Assembly: GCA_031002005.1 (NCBI GenBank)
Contig: JARYHS010004247.1
Location: 1 to 64,000 of the forward strand
Length of the DNA: 64,000 nt
Direction: 5' to 3'
Source of the DNA: Vandiemenella viatica
Taxonomy: Eukaryota; Arthropoda; Insecta; Orthoptera; Morabidae
Positions 1-11,540 of the stretch are shown here, one piece after another (positions within the stretch are counted from its first letter, which is position 1; each line of letters starts with the position of its first letter). The notes beneath the pieces were generated by a model. That model saw only the letters and a program-made list of their open reading frames with translations. It was not told where the DNA came from and ran no database searches. The position numbers and the translations under genes were made by a program.

Positions 1-56
1 TTGAAGTCCACAGTTTTTGGAATTGAAATGCTGTTTGCGAGGGAAGGCAGCTAGAG

Positions 57-260
57 TGTAAATATGGTGATATCTTTCTTTCACTCGTCTGTCTGCGTGT
101 AGTGTGTGTAGTTAATTTCCACCACTAATGTGTGTGTGTGTGTGTGTGTGTGTGGCGCGCGCGCGTCTTTCAATGTATGTCTCTCTCTGCGTAAATATGG
201 TCAGACCTTCCTTTAACTCGTTTGTCTGGATGTAGGATGTGCGGTTCATCTCCTCCACTA

Positions 261-313
<53 letters not shown>

Positions 314-545
314 CGTCTTTCAGTGTATGTCTCTCTCTGCGTAAATATGGTCAGACCTTCCTTTAACTCGTTTGTCTGGATGTAGGATGTGCGGTTCATC
401 TCCTCCACTAATGTGTGTGTCTGTGTGTGTGCGTCTTTCTGCGTATGTATGCGTAAATATGGTCAGACCTTCCTTTAACTCGTTTGTCTGGATGTAGGAT
501 GTGCGGTTCATCTCCTCCACTAATGTGTGTGTCAGTGTGTGTGTT
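57..545. repeat. TG-rich minisatellite, four units
   Basis: Four imperfect units begin with a GTAAATATGGT-like block near 57, 191, 341 and 453. Each continues through a shared segment ending CTCCACTAATG and then runs into a TG dinucleotide tract of varying length. Unit length is about 100-150 bp, set mostly by the TG tract. The apparent reading frames on the minus strand (repeated MNRTSYIQTNELKEG) are a by-product of the repeat and are not a gene. Confidence 0.9.
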
Positions 546-1119
546 TTATGACGTATGTAGCTGTGAGTGAGGATCCACAGTACGACATTGCAGCCTGTGT
601 TAAGAAATGCTCTTGAATCTACTCATGCCTTTGTGGTACTAGGTGCACATGTTACTAGATGGCTTGTTGTTATGTGGGTGATATGAGATGATGCTGATGT
701 GCACAGTTTCATGCTTGTGAACATGCTACTAGATGGCAAAGATGGCTCATGTGTGTGAGAGGCGAGGCGATACTAATGTGAACAGTGTGGTACCTGGTAG
801 CTATTACTGATGGATTTTTTCTGGTTCCAGGGATAATGATACTATAGAAAAAGTGTGTATATATCCTCATCAAGTATTCTCACTGTTTGCTGTATATTAT
901 TTCCAATTACCACTCGTGTTTCACCTACAGTGCCCATAGCTACATCCATTTGCCTTATACCTACCCAAATCCTTCCTAAAACTTATCCTTAATGAGTGCG
1001 GGTGTGTTTTTTATGTATAGAGCAATATGTTGAGCTCAGAGACAAGAGACGATTGTGATATTAAAATTGTTCAACCGACTGGCTGACTGTTTGCTCCTCC
1101 CCCTCAATGCAGTATGAAT
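546..1119. other. No recognisable feature
   Basis: AT-rich sequence with no convincing coding, tRNA or transposon signal. Confidence 0.5.
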
Positions 1120-1356
1120 GCTAGTTTAGGTCACGTTAGGCCTTCGTCTGATTTGAATCTTTGCTTTTGAAAGTGTACACAACCATAGTTGTTATCCTTA
1201 GAAGAGACCTACAGTTTAACGTGGAATCAGAGCCACAGAAGCGTTCTGTACCAGAGGTGAAGGTGGGTTCAGGGCTTATGAAAATCACCGCCCAGACAGG
1301 GATTCGAACCGAAGACCTTTCTATCTCCGGTCAGACGCCTTATAACCACTGTCGAG
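1120..1356 (-). mobile_element. tRNA-derived SINE (family 2)
   Basis: Read on the minus strand, the head at 1356-1275 resembles a tRNA promoter: AGTGGTTATAAGGCGTC as a box-A-like block, followed by GGTTCGAATCC as box B. The body continues to about 1120. A second copy of the body, lacking the head, lies at about 50845-50985 in the same orientation and shares the stretch around GTGACCTACAGTTTAAC. The tRNA resemblance is too weak in the arms for a functional tRNA gene. Ends are approximate and no target duplication was found. Confidence 0.65.
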
Positions 1357-1389
1357 ATTTGATGTTTATACGAATTCTTTCTTCCCTCG

Positions 1390-2480
1390 TGACATTCGAG
1401 TTTGAGATACACCCGTAAGTTGCATGTCTATGTTATTCACAGCAATGTGTGACAGAGAGTATGTGTCACCCACATAAATACATTTTTCATCTCATAAACA
1501 TTAGCAACGTTTTTAAAAGGTATACATGCTTTTTGGCATGGAATTTCATAACGTGTAAGGCAATAAATGGATATTAAGTGAAAACTCAGGAAAAAATTGG
1601 GGGGGGGGCAGGATGTGAATGCAAGAGAGGCCTATGACACACATGGAATCATAAGTATTGAATGATGTATTATATTGCAATAAAATGTATTTTAAAATTT
1701 CAATAAATCTGTAACATTTATCAAGAAATTATGTTTTTTATTTAACGAATCCCCTACCCAATTTTTTTTTATATTCCTTGGATTAGTATAGTATTTTTAT
1801 TACGAGTATGAAATACTAGAAATAAAAAGAGAACAGCGTTTAAAACTGACATATCACAAAAGGCGTGTTGAGGTAATAAGTGGTATAAAAAAATGGCAGC
1901 TACAAATAAATGACCTTACATAATGTACAACGAACAGGACTTGTTATTTGAACCAATAATACTGTTTGCAGAAGGCAACAATATGTTTTAGAAGCTAATT
2001 TTATGGTAACCAAATAATTAACGAATTATAATGATTCGAAATATCAATAAGACCTGAAAAAATGCTCCTCGAAGGTCCTAGGAAGAAAATTATAGGTTTG
2101 GTAATAACGATTGTTGAGGGATCTATCATTTGTACCAGCTAGCAGTGTATAACATGACGCGCACATTCCACGGCAGAAAATCACGCTCGAAATAGCGTAT
2201 GCTGCATGTTCAGACGAAAATATTCTTGAAAGACGTGTACAGTCTAACGGGACCAACGCGTCACCCACGCCGAGTTACAGTACACCCGGAAATAGCGCTG
2301 CGCTAGGAAAGTACGCACTCCAGGAATAGCGTATAACGGTACCCGTTGCTCGCCGACGCGTCATGTGTGGCGCGCGCTGGGAATAGCAACAACCGTTGTT
2401 GCTGCGGGGGTATGCGCCCGACTAAGCTCCATAGAATACTCAGATAAAATTCAGGTTACCGCTGCACAGTGCTGCCGCCT
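1390..2480. other. No recognisable gene
   Basis: AT-rich to about 2040, then more GC-rich to 2480 with an imperfect palindrome CAACAACCGTTGTTG near 2386. A 74-codon minus-strand frame at 2044-2268 resembles nothing I know. Confidence 0.4.
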
Positions 2481-2489
2481 GGTGATTGG

Positions 2490-4380
2490 CGCGGCGGGGA
2501 GGGGAGGGAGGGTCCCCCCCACCACCTCGTGACTCATGGGTTTTCCCCGGTTTCTGGCTTGAAACGCCTTAGTCCTCCTACTTCCATCGACCTTATTGGT
2601 ATGCTTGAAACCAACACAAAGGCCAATTGTGACATTCTGAAGCAGTTCTTCGAGAAGCTGTACAACTGTGAACCACCTACAGAGAAACTCCATTATCAGA
2701 TACCCTCCCCAAACCACCGACTCAGCTCCACCAACACTGGGTGTGATCCAAAACATCATACTTTCAGTTGAAAAATAACAAAGCACCAGGGAAGACGGAG
2801 TAATAGGCGAGCTACTGACTGACCGGCTGCACGATACTATTTCAAATCTATGGGAGACCGAAATGATACCTGTAGATTGGAAAATTGCATTAATTCACCC
2901 CGGTAATAAAAAAGGAGACAGGACACATCAAACAATTTTAGAGGGATTTCACTTCTGCCAGTCGCTTACAAAGTACTTTCTTGTGCCCTCCGGTCAAGGT
3001 TGGAAAAACAGACCAGAACACAAGATTGGTGAAACACCGAGCAGGATTCCGACCACACCGATCATGTACAGAACAGATCTGGGACCTAAAAATGATACTC
3101 CAAACATCGTCAGTAAACCCGCCACATTGGAAACTTTTGTAGACTTTAAGAAAGCATATGATTCGATTGACCGCACTACGCTGTTCAATATACTACGTGA
3201 ATATGGAGTAGATAATAAAACAACTATTTTAATTCAACAAACTTTGACAAATACAACTTCAAAAGTGAAATTTATGGGCGAAATCTCTGAATCTTTTGAA
3301 ATTAAAACTGGTGTAAGACAAGGGGATGGGTTATCACCACCCCTGTTCAACATGGTATTAAACAAGATCATTAGCATATGAAAACAAGAAATACTGTATC
3401 TGGAATATATATGGGAACAAAGGATAAACGAATCAACACAAAACGCCTGCTTTTGCGGATGATCTAACAGTAATTTTCACGAACTGTTGAGGAAGCCAAA
3501 CATGCTGTTGAGAAGCTTTCATGAGATAGCTATCAAACAGGACTCCGAATCTCTTTTGAGGAAAACGCAATGTATGTACCCCAAAAACAAAAACCTGAAG
3601 ACACTCGTGACCAAATATGGCACTATCAATCAATTTAAACACTTTAAGTACTTAGGGGAAATTATTGGGAATACTGGAACTGAGAAAAGCCCACAAAAAC
3701 CGCGCTAAAGAACTGCAATAAGCATATGCAATTTCTTGAAATTAGTTACAATAAGAAATCACTTTCCACAAAGACAAACTCCATCACTACCACTCCGTCG
3801 TTCTTGCAGGAGAACTATATGAGACAGAGACATCATCATTAACGGTAAATGTGAAAGGAATAGCAAAATAGAATGACAGATACTGAGAAAAATTTCGGCC
3901 CCAAAATCCAAGATCGCATCTGGATGCACAAAGCTCAGAAGAAACTGTATTTACTGACCGAAAGATTCACCTCACTCGCACGGAAAAGACGTATGAAATA
4001 TTAATTTTATGGACATATAGCACGAATGGATGACTCTGGACTTCCCAAAAAAATATTCCACATCGTCAACGGTCCCCGACAAAACAAAGCACGCTGGTTT
4101 GTAGCAACCCAGAAGGACCTCGCAGAAGCCAGCCTTGATCCACTGACATCCACACGCAGTAAATATAGACAATTGATCACCTCACATAAATTTTCACCAA
4201 AGAGCCCAACATAAAAAAATCTGAAACTCAGAAATGCATGGACACAAGGGAGACGTCAAGCCCACAGCGAAAGGTTTTGGGAAAATATGAAGAACAGCAA
4301 GAAGAATAAGAAGGACAATGGAAATTAATGGTTCCACGCGCTCCTTAGTGGGCTAAACGATATAATAATAATAAATAAAT
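2490..4380 (+). pseudogene. Decayed non-LTR retrotransposon (LINE), RT part
   Basis: Reverse-transcriptase motifs appear in order but in shifting frames. A linker with LILKQFFEKLYN-like sequence is near 2630, DGVIGELLTDRLHD near 2797, FVDFKKAYDSIDRTTLFN near 3136 (first catalytic region), GVRQGDGLSPPLFN near 3310, and AFADDLTVIF at 3449-3478 one frame away. KTQCMYPKN and FKYLGEIIG follow near 3568-3665. The 3' part encodes a C-terminal region (near 4010-4210). The element ends in an ATAATAATAAATAAAT tail at about 4358-4380, as expected for target-primed insertion. At least one frameshift lies between 3381 and 3449, and several stops are present. Clade uncertain; the endonuclease is missing, so it is probably 5'-truncated. 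Confidence 0.8.
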
Positions 4381-4644
4381 ATATGATACAGGCTGGTGCC
4401 CACCTCGTGATTAAAAATAAATTTGATTGATACTGGTTGCTACCGAGGTGTAACCACCACTGGGCACGATGGAAGGCTAATACCACACACAATGTTCAGT
4501 GATCTGCTCACGGTGTTTATAGCTGTAAAGTGAAAAAATAGGTACATAAATGTCTTAGGTCGAAATATAAGAATGTTATCCATTGACCAATTTCAACCAC
4601 CATATCTCCCACACCGCATAGCTACATATCGCAGACGACTAGTG

Positions 4645-4864
4645 TTGTATGTGGTAAAGGCCTCGGGTCTCCCATTGTGCACTATGATGGTTACATAACG
4701 GTAGATGTGGGGGTTTGAGAAATATGGTGTTTAGCCTGTGGCATTTTCACATTTCGACAAAATTCATAATGTCCTCATATTTCTTTTATAGCCGAAACTA
4801 CCTAGCACAGACCACTGCCGCTTTTTATGTAACAATAACAGGGAGTCACTGATCGTTCGCAACA
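4645..4864. repeat. Left arm of inverted repeat inside satellite
   Basis: This stretch is the reverse complement of 5404-5631. The inner ends are CTGATCGTTCGCAAC (4850-4864) and GTTGCGAACGATCAG (5404-5418). The outer ends match around GTATGTGGTAAAGGCC and GGCCTTTACCACATAC. The arms are about 220 bp and the spacer about 540 bp. Confidence 0.85.
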
Positions 4865-5403
4865 CCAAGGGAGACTTCAGGATAATGCCACACACAATCA
4901 TCAGAAGTAGACTGCGCTAGGTAGCACTGGCTGTAAAGTGAAATATGTGGACACACATGTATATTTTTATGTCAGGCCCATGACTTTCCACCACCATATC
5001 TATCAAACCTCCACAGCTACCGACATGCAATTACCATAGTGCACGACGGAATACTCCAGGCTACTACCACACACACATGCCTGTGGTCTGCGGTTGGTAG
5101 TTCTGGCTGCAAGGTGAAATATAAGGACACAGACGTCTTTGGTAGAAATAGCAAAATGTCCCACGTCTACCACTTTCAACCACCATATCGCCAACTCCCC
5201 ATAGCTCCCGACAAGTAACCAAAACTATGGAAGACTCTATGTTACTACCACAAACAAACACCAATGGTCTGTGTTATATAGTTGTGGCAAGAAAGAGGAG
5301 TATGGGGACACGCAAGTCATTAGTCGAAATTTAAAAAATACCTACATACACCAATTGTAACCACGTTTCTCCCACACTCCCACAGCTGACGGCATTCGGA
5401 AAA

Positions 5404-5631
5404 CGTTGCGAACGATCAGTGACGCCGTGTTATTGTTACATAAAAGCGGCAGTGGTCTGTGCTAGGTAGTTTCGGCTATAAAAGAAATATGAGGACATCA
5501 TGAATTTTGTCGAAATGTGAAAATGAAACAGGGTAAACACCATATTTCTCAAACCCCCACATCTACCGTTATCTAACCATCATAGTGCACAATGGGAGAC
5601 CCGAGGCCTTTACCACATACAAACACTAGTC
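5404..5631. repeat. Right arm of inverted repeat inside satellite
   Basis: Partner of 4645-4864. This arm is in the normal satellite orientation (GTGGTCTGTGCTAGGTAGTT), so the left arm is the inverted one. Confidence 0.85.
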
Positions 5632-5759
5632 GTCTGTGATTTGTAGTTATGATAACTAAGTGAAATACATGTGAGTAGATGGAGTTTGGGGCTCTTATGG
5701 AGGGGGCTGACGGCTGGACCAAAAAAGTGTAATCGCTAGCCCCGCCCCCTTCCCTCCTT

Positions 5760-6300
5760 GTAACTTATATCCCCCTCCTCCCCCTCCATGTAACCTGATA
5801 CCCTCCAGTCGACCTTGAAACACCTACCTCCCCTCTCCACTAACCTCAGTTCCCCCTCCTTGTAACCTGATACCCAACCACTGACCTTGAAACCTCAGTT
5901 TCCCCTCCTTATAACCCGATACCCTGTCATTGACCTTGAACCCTCTGTTTCCCCTCCTTGTAACCTGATACCCTACCATTGACCTAGAAATCGGGCAGGT
6001 GTTCCACTGTAACCTGAAACCCTACAGTTGGCCTTGAAACCTGATACTCTATGCAGGAGTTCCTTACCTGTTGTAACCCGATATTCTATGCAGGTGTTCC
6101 ACTGTAACCTGAAACCCTGCCGTTGGCCTTGAAACCTGATACTCTATGCAGGTTTTCCACTGTAAACTGAGATCCTGTAACCCGATAACCCCCGGTGTAA
6201 CCGGATATCCTGCATATGACCTTGAATTCGAAACCGCGGGCAGGTAAAAAAATGTTGTAACCTGATAACCCGCGCAAGAAACCGGTTTATAGAGCGGGCG
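5760..6300. repeat. Short tandem units at left arm tip
   Basis: Repeated phrases GTAACCTGATACCC, TTGACCTTGAAACC and ACTCTATGCAGG recur with a period near 86 bp in the clearest part (TTCCACTGTAACCTGAAACC at about 6001 and 6087). The mirrored array is at about 9960-10460. These resemble subterminal repeats of foldback elements. Confidence 0.7.
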
Positions 6301-7384
6301 GGCGAACAAAAACCGGTTCTCGCTACCTGGAAACGTGCTGGGGTAAGACGTTCACGTATTTACGCTTGGCTAGTCGACTCGCTCTCTTTGTTTGATGTTA
6401 GGACATTCATGAATTGAAGTTTAATAATAATAAATTTAGGTGTTTGTTTAAATAAAAATACATTGTATTTAATTTGATTTGTTTTTTATTTCTCCTACCA
6501 TTGGGCAATTAAAAATACATTTTCAACGGCACATACAGCATTGCAAATATGTGTCCTTCACAAAGTTTTGTCAAATTATTTTTCTTGAGTTCTCGTAGAG
6601 GCGAACACACTAAATCTTCAATATTGTAGGAGACAATAGTCTTATTACAATTACAGAGACATTTGGTGTCGTAAAGATGTTCCTCGATATTAAATTATTT
6701 TTAAACTCACTTCTTTCTGATCTTTGTCTGCATACGTTAGTCAATATTCCACATATAAATTACAACCATTTGAACTAGGTGGGTGAGCATTGAAGTCTTA
6801 GTTAGGTGTTCGGGAGGTTCCGGGTTCATTTCTAGACTATTCATATTTTCCGAAACCACGCTATGGAAATGCTGCGGTGGTTCCTTTTATAAAGGCACAC
6901 TTTGTTAGAAGTAGTGAAGAATATGTAATGTACCCAAAAATTAATGAAGAACGTTATGATGCGTCCATGCTTTGGATTCCTTTTAGTTTTTCCTTGGCTC
7001 AGTGCTTTATGCTTCGCGGCCAGGAGACAGAGTTTGTGGGAATGTTCGAAGTTAGTAACACTATCATAGTTTATTTATTTAAAGATGAATGAGATTAAAA
7101 ATAACGATAACAACGCCAACCTGGACTACACTGCATGCATTTTCATTGAGTTAATGAAATTCACTTTCATCTCTCGTAGTTCTAGGGTATAAAATATATT
7201 TAAGGATAGTACAACTTTCCTAACAGTCATCATATAGCTAGGTGAAACTTTCTGACGAATTTTTATGACTAGTTACGTATTGGGGATTTCATTTTAATGT
7301 CTCCATTTTATTCCTCGATAGTTCTTAACTCATATGGCATTTACTTTCTGTTACTGTAAAAGCATCTTAAGTAATCACAGATCT

Positions 7385-7620
7385 TTTAGCGCCAGAGCGA
7401 CTTAGAGGTTAAAGCATCTCACTGGAGACTGAAAGGTCCCCGGTTCGAATTTCCGTATCGGTGGTGTAGATGATGACCGAGCCTGGTGAGTGCTGCCTTG
7501 TGTTGGGATAAGAACTGTCCACATCACGTTGTTCGCTATGTGCCCTATGGGGTTTGTACACGAGATCCGTTTAGACTTCGGAACAGACTCGTACACTGAC
7601 ACTGATGAAAAATTTAAAAA
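7385..7620 (+). mobile_element. tRNA-derived SINE (family 3) at palindrome centre
   Basis: The head contains GACTTAGAGGTTAAAGCATC as a box-A-like region and GGTTCGAATTTC as box B (7440-7451). A body of about 150 bp follows and ends in an A-rich GATGAAAAATTTAAAAAATGA tail. A mirrored, partial copy of the head lies at 8311-8410 on the minus strand. Homology with that copy stops inside the SINE body just after ACCGAGCCTGGT. The SINE therefore appears to predate the inverted duplication, whose inner breakpoint falls inside it. Confidence 0.65.
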
Positions 7621-8310
7621 ATGATCTAATATTTTCTACAACATTGAGGACGTTATCTCCGGCGAATTCCTGTATTGCGACCGTAGGGCTTTTTAAATCG
7701 GTGTAAAGTGAGCGAATTTTTACGCGTTTGACAGTCTGCTAGCTGAAGAGTGAAGATCAAATGACCCGTCCACAAAAACGAAATTGTTTAAGGGCTTCTC
7801 TGCCCATCCCGAAACACATTACTGTAGGCTTGTTAGCCACGACATAGACGGAGCGCGTGGTAAATCGAAACTCCATTACTTTCTAATGTGAATTGCTATT
7901 CGAGGTCTCCCGACCAAATAAACAAAGAAACATTGTCTCAAATGGCTATGAATAAAAAAATCATCCCTTCCTGCCGACACAAACACAACTAAACCCATTT
8001 TTCGTTGTCAAAGTGATCGCAGTGACTCTAGGCGAAAAAAGGCTATTTGTGTTTAAAGTACTACTACAACATATAATAATAAACATTCGGACTGGGAATT
8101 GAGCCTCCCACATGACATTCCCGAACGTTAAAAACTAGCCCATCATGCCCGTTATTTAGGTCAGCATTTAAAATAACAACTCTGAAAGCACGACGAATAA
8201 CTCATGCACTCGCCTGATGTGATTTTTGGGAAACAGAAAGAAAACCTGACTGTAATACTGTGCTGCATATCCTCGCCAACTACAGATCCGAACGCTACTG
8301 CTCACCAACC
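7621..8310. other. Unique spacer of palindrome 1
   Basis: Single-copy centre between the arms. I see no protein motif or RNA gene. Confidence 0.5.
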
Positions 8311-8410
8311 AGGCTCGGTCATCATCTACACCACCGATACGGAAATTCGAACCGCGGAACCTTTAAGTCTCCAGTGAGATGCTTTAACCTCTAAGTGGCT
8401 CTGGTGCTAA
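8311..8410 (-). mobile_element. Partial mirrored copy of the family 3 SINE head
   Basis: Reverse complement of roughly 7388-7491, including the box B equivalent (GAAATTCGAACC at 8341-8352). It lacks the SINE body and the A-rich tail. Confidence 0.7.
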
Positions 8411-10543
8411 AAGATCTGTAATTACTTGAGATGCTTTTATAGTAACAGAAAGTAAATGCCGTATGAGTTAAGAACTATCGAGGAATAAAATGGAGACATT
8501 AAAATGAAATCCCCAATACGTAGCTAGTCATAAAAATTCGTCAGAAAGTTTCACCTAGCTATATGATGACTGTTAGGAAAGTTGTACTATCCTTAAATAT
8601 ATTTTATACCCTAGAACTACGAGAGATGAAAGTGAATTTCATTAACTCAATGAAAATGCATGCAGTGTATTCCAGGTTGGCGTTGTTATCATTATTTTTA
8701 ATCTCATTAATCTTTAAATAAATAAACTATGATAGTGTTACTAACTTCGAACATTCCCACAAACTCTGTCTCCTGGTCGCGAAGCATAAAGCACTGAGCC
8801 AAGGAAAAACTAAAAGGAATCCAATTCATGGACGCATTATACCGTTCTTCATTAATTTTTGGGGACATTACATATTCTTCACTACTTCAAACAAAGTGTG
8901 CCTTTATAAAATGAACCACCGCAGCATTTTCATAGCGTGGTTTCGGAAAATATGAATAGTCTAGAAATAAACCCGGAACCTCCCGAAGACCTAACTAAGA
9001 CTTCATTGCTCACCCACCAAGATCAAATGATTGTAATTTATATGTGAAATATTGATTAACGTATGCAGACAAAGGCCAGAAAGAAGTGAGTTTAAAAATA
9101 ATTTAATATCGAGGAACATCTTTACGACACCAAATGTCTCTGTAATTGTAATAAGACTATTGTCTCCTACAATATTGAAGATTTAGTGTGTTCGCCTCTA
9201 CGAGAACTCAAGAAAAATAATTTGACAAAACTTTGTGAAGGACACATATTTGCAATGCTGTATGTGCCGTTGAAAATGTATTTTTAATTGCCCAATGGTA
9301 GGTGAAATAAAAAACAAATCAAATTAAATACAATGTGTTTTTATTTAAACAAACACCTAAATTTATTATTATTAAACTTCAATTCATGAATGTCCTAACA
9401 TCAAACAAAGAGAGCGAGTCGACTAGCCAGGCGTAAATACGTGAACGTCTTACCCCAGCACGTTTCCAGGTAGCGAGAACCGGTTTTTATTCGCTACCTG
9501 CTCTTCAAACCGGTTTCTTGCGCGGCGTATCGATTACAAACCGGTTGCCGGTGAGGGGTTTCGAATTCAAGGTCAGAGGCAGGTATTTTGATGTTTTGCC
9601 GTTGAGACAATTTATATAATCCTCCATCTGCAGCTTTCAATTGACGGAGCACGTGACACCTTTAGCCCGTCTAAAGATTGAAGATTTGGGATGTCCACCT
9701 CTACGAGAACTCAAGAAAAGTAATTTAATAACACTTTGTAAAGGATACATATTTTGTAATGCTGTGGGTGTGCCGTTGAAAATGTATTTTTAATTGCCCA
9801 ATGGTGGGTGAAATAAAAAAAAATCAAATTAAATACAATGTGTTTTTATTTATACCAACACCTAAATTTATTATTAAACCTCAATTGATGAATGTCCAAG
9901 CCAAGCGTAAATACGTGAAAGTATTACCCCAGCACGTTTCCAGGTAGCGTGAACCGGTTTTTTCTTCGCCCGCCCGCTCTACAAACCGGTTTCTTGGTCG
10001 GGGTATCAGGTTGCAACAGGTTTGTACCTGCCCGCGGTTTCGAATTCAAGGTCAGAGGCAGGATATCAGGTTACATCGCGAGGAATCGGGTAACAGGATC
10101 TCAGGTTACAGTGGAGCACCTGCATAGAGTATCAGGTTTGAAGTCCAACGGCAGGGTTTCAAGTTACAGTGGAACACCTGCATAGCATATCGGGTTACAA
10201 GGCCAACGGAAGATTTTCAGGTTACATTAGAACACCTGCAAGGAGTATCGGGTTTCAGGCCAACGTCAGGATCTCAGGTTACAATGGAACACCTGTCCGA
10301 TTTCAAGGTCAACGGTAGGTTTTCAGGTTAACAGGGGGGGGGGGACTGAGGTTAATGGAGAGGGGAGGTAGGGGTTTCAAGGTCGACGGGAGGGTATCTG
10401 GTTACATGGAGGGGGGGAGGGTGATATCAGTTACAAGGAGGGGAGGGGGCGGGGCTATCGATTACAATTTTTTGGTCCAGGATACTAGCCGTCAGCCTTC
10501 TCCAAAAGCGCCTATGTAGCCGTCAGCCGCCAACTCCATCTAC

Positions 10544-11540
10544 TACTGTGGCATATGTCTTTGGTCGATATACGAAAATATCCCTGATAGCCCATTTTAA
10601 CCACCAAAGATCCCACACGCTCACTGATACCAACATTCGACCAACGTTGTGCATGTTGGGTGACTCCACGCTATTACTATATTTAATCAAGAGTGGTCTG
10701 CATTAGCTAGTTTTTTATTAGAAGTGAACATAGGGGCACACACGTTTTTGGTCGAAATATGAAAGTCGGCCATTTTCAACCAACATATATCCCACGGCCC
10801 CATAACTACTGACATACTGCCACCATGGTGCAAAATAGAAGACTCGACCATACTACCACACACAAACATAAGTGGTGTGCGCATTGAAGTTGTCACAGCA
10901 AAGTGAAATTTACAGACACACATGTCTTAAGTCGAAATACCAAACTGTTCTTGATTGACCACTTTCAACCACAATATTTCCCACATCACCACAGGTACCG
11001 ACATTAACAATGCGCTGTGCATGATCTGCGACTCCATGCTACTACCACACAGAAACAGCAGTGGTCTGCGCTATGTAGTTATTGCTGCAAAGAGAAATAG
11101 TTGGACACACATTTTATTGGTGGAACCGAGTGTGGTGTAGCGGTTAGCGTTCTGGCCTCGCCTTCGGTAGGACGGCGGTTCGAATCCCCGTCCGGGCATC
11201 CAGATTTGGGTTTCCCATGGTTTCCCAAATCACCCCAGGGGAATGCTGGGATGCTTCCTTCAAAAGAACATGGCCGAATTCCTTCCCATTCATTGCCCCC
11301 CATCCTTACCCGTCTCTAAAAACCTCGCTGTTAAGAGAAGTTAAGCAATTAAAAAAATATATATTGGTGTAAATATTAAACTATCCCAGCACAACTATTT
11401 TCAACCACCGTATCTCCTACACCCCCGATTGCTACCGGCATTCGAAGAATGTTGTGCATGATGGGAATCTCCATACTACTACAACACACAAACTTCAGTG
11501 ATCTGCACTAGGTAGTAGTGGCTGCAGAGTGAAATATACC
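10544..11540. repeat. Satellite array, ~185-bp monomer, right block
   Basis: Continuation of the satellite at 4437-5672 in the same orientation. Monomer landmarks are at about 10598, 10788, 10968 and 11402 (TTTCAACCACCGTATCTCC). The larger gap between the last two is explained by the SINE at 11123-11361. Confidence 0.8.
11123..11361 (+). mobile_element. tRNA-derived SINE (family 1), intact copy
   Basis: The head carries GAGTGTGGTGTAGCGGTTAG (box A region) and GGTTCGAATCC (box B, about 11179). The body contains the GGGTTTCCCATGGTTTCCC module, and the end is AAGCAATTAAAAAAATA. An 8-bp target duplication, TATTGGTG, flanks it at 11115-11122 and 11362-11369. Two more copies lie at 21908-23286 (split) and 22420-22625 (minus strand). 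The body is shared with the 3' region of LINE-B at 26615 and 33110. Confidence 0.85.

Larger units (their letters stand above)
4437..5672. repeat. Satellite array, ~185-bp monomer, left block
   Basis: Diverged monomers carry CAACCACCATATCTCCCACA-like blocks near 4598, 4986, 5177, 5357 and 5540, then ACTACCACACACAAAC, then GTGGTCTGCGCTAGGTAGT and GTCGAAATAT. Spacing is roughly 180-190 bp. The same family resumes in the same orientation at 10544, so the block was split by the palindromic element. One monomer-sized stretch is inverted (see the inverted pair at 4645-4864 and 5404-5631). Confidence 0.8.
5673..10543. mobile_element. Giant palindromic (foldback-like) element 1
   Basis: The outer ends are a perfect inverted pair, AGTAGATGGAGTT (5673) and AACTCCATCTACT (ending 10543). 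The left arm runs 5673-7491 and the right arm 8311-10543, separated by about 820 bp. The arm tips hold short tandem units built on GTAACCTGATACCC and GACCTTGAAACC. Inner arm landmarks appear in mirror order: AAACCGGTT, CACGTATTTACG, TCAATTGCCCAATGGTAGG-like sequence, and the SINE head at 7385. The right arm is longer because it carries an extra, older copy of its inner segment at about 9640-9960. No transposase frame is visible, so it is either non-autonomous or not a transposon. Satellite of one orientation flanks both sides. A clean target duplication is not evident. Confidence 0.8.

Noticed and set aside
112..520. Overlapping minus-strand ORFs with repeated MNRTSYIQTNE
   Set aside because: By-product of the TG-rich minisatellite; no start context and no family.
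7385..7460. tRNA gene
   Set aside because: Box A and box B are present but the acceptor and anticodon stems do not pair, and the sequence continues into a SINE body with an A-rich tail.
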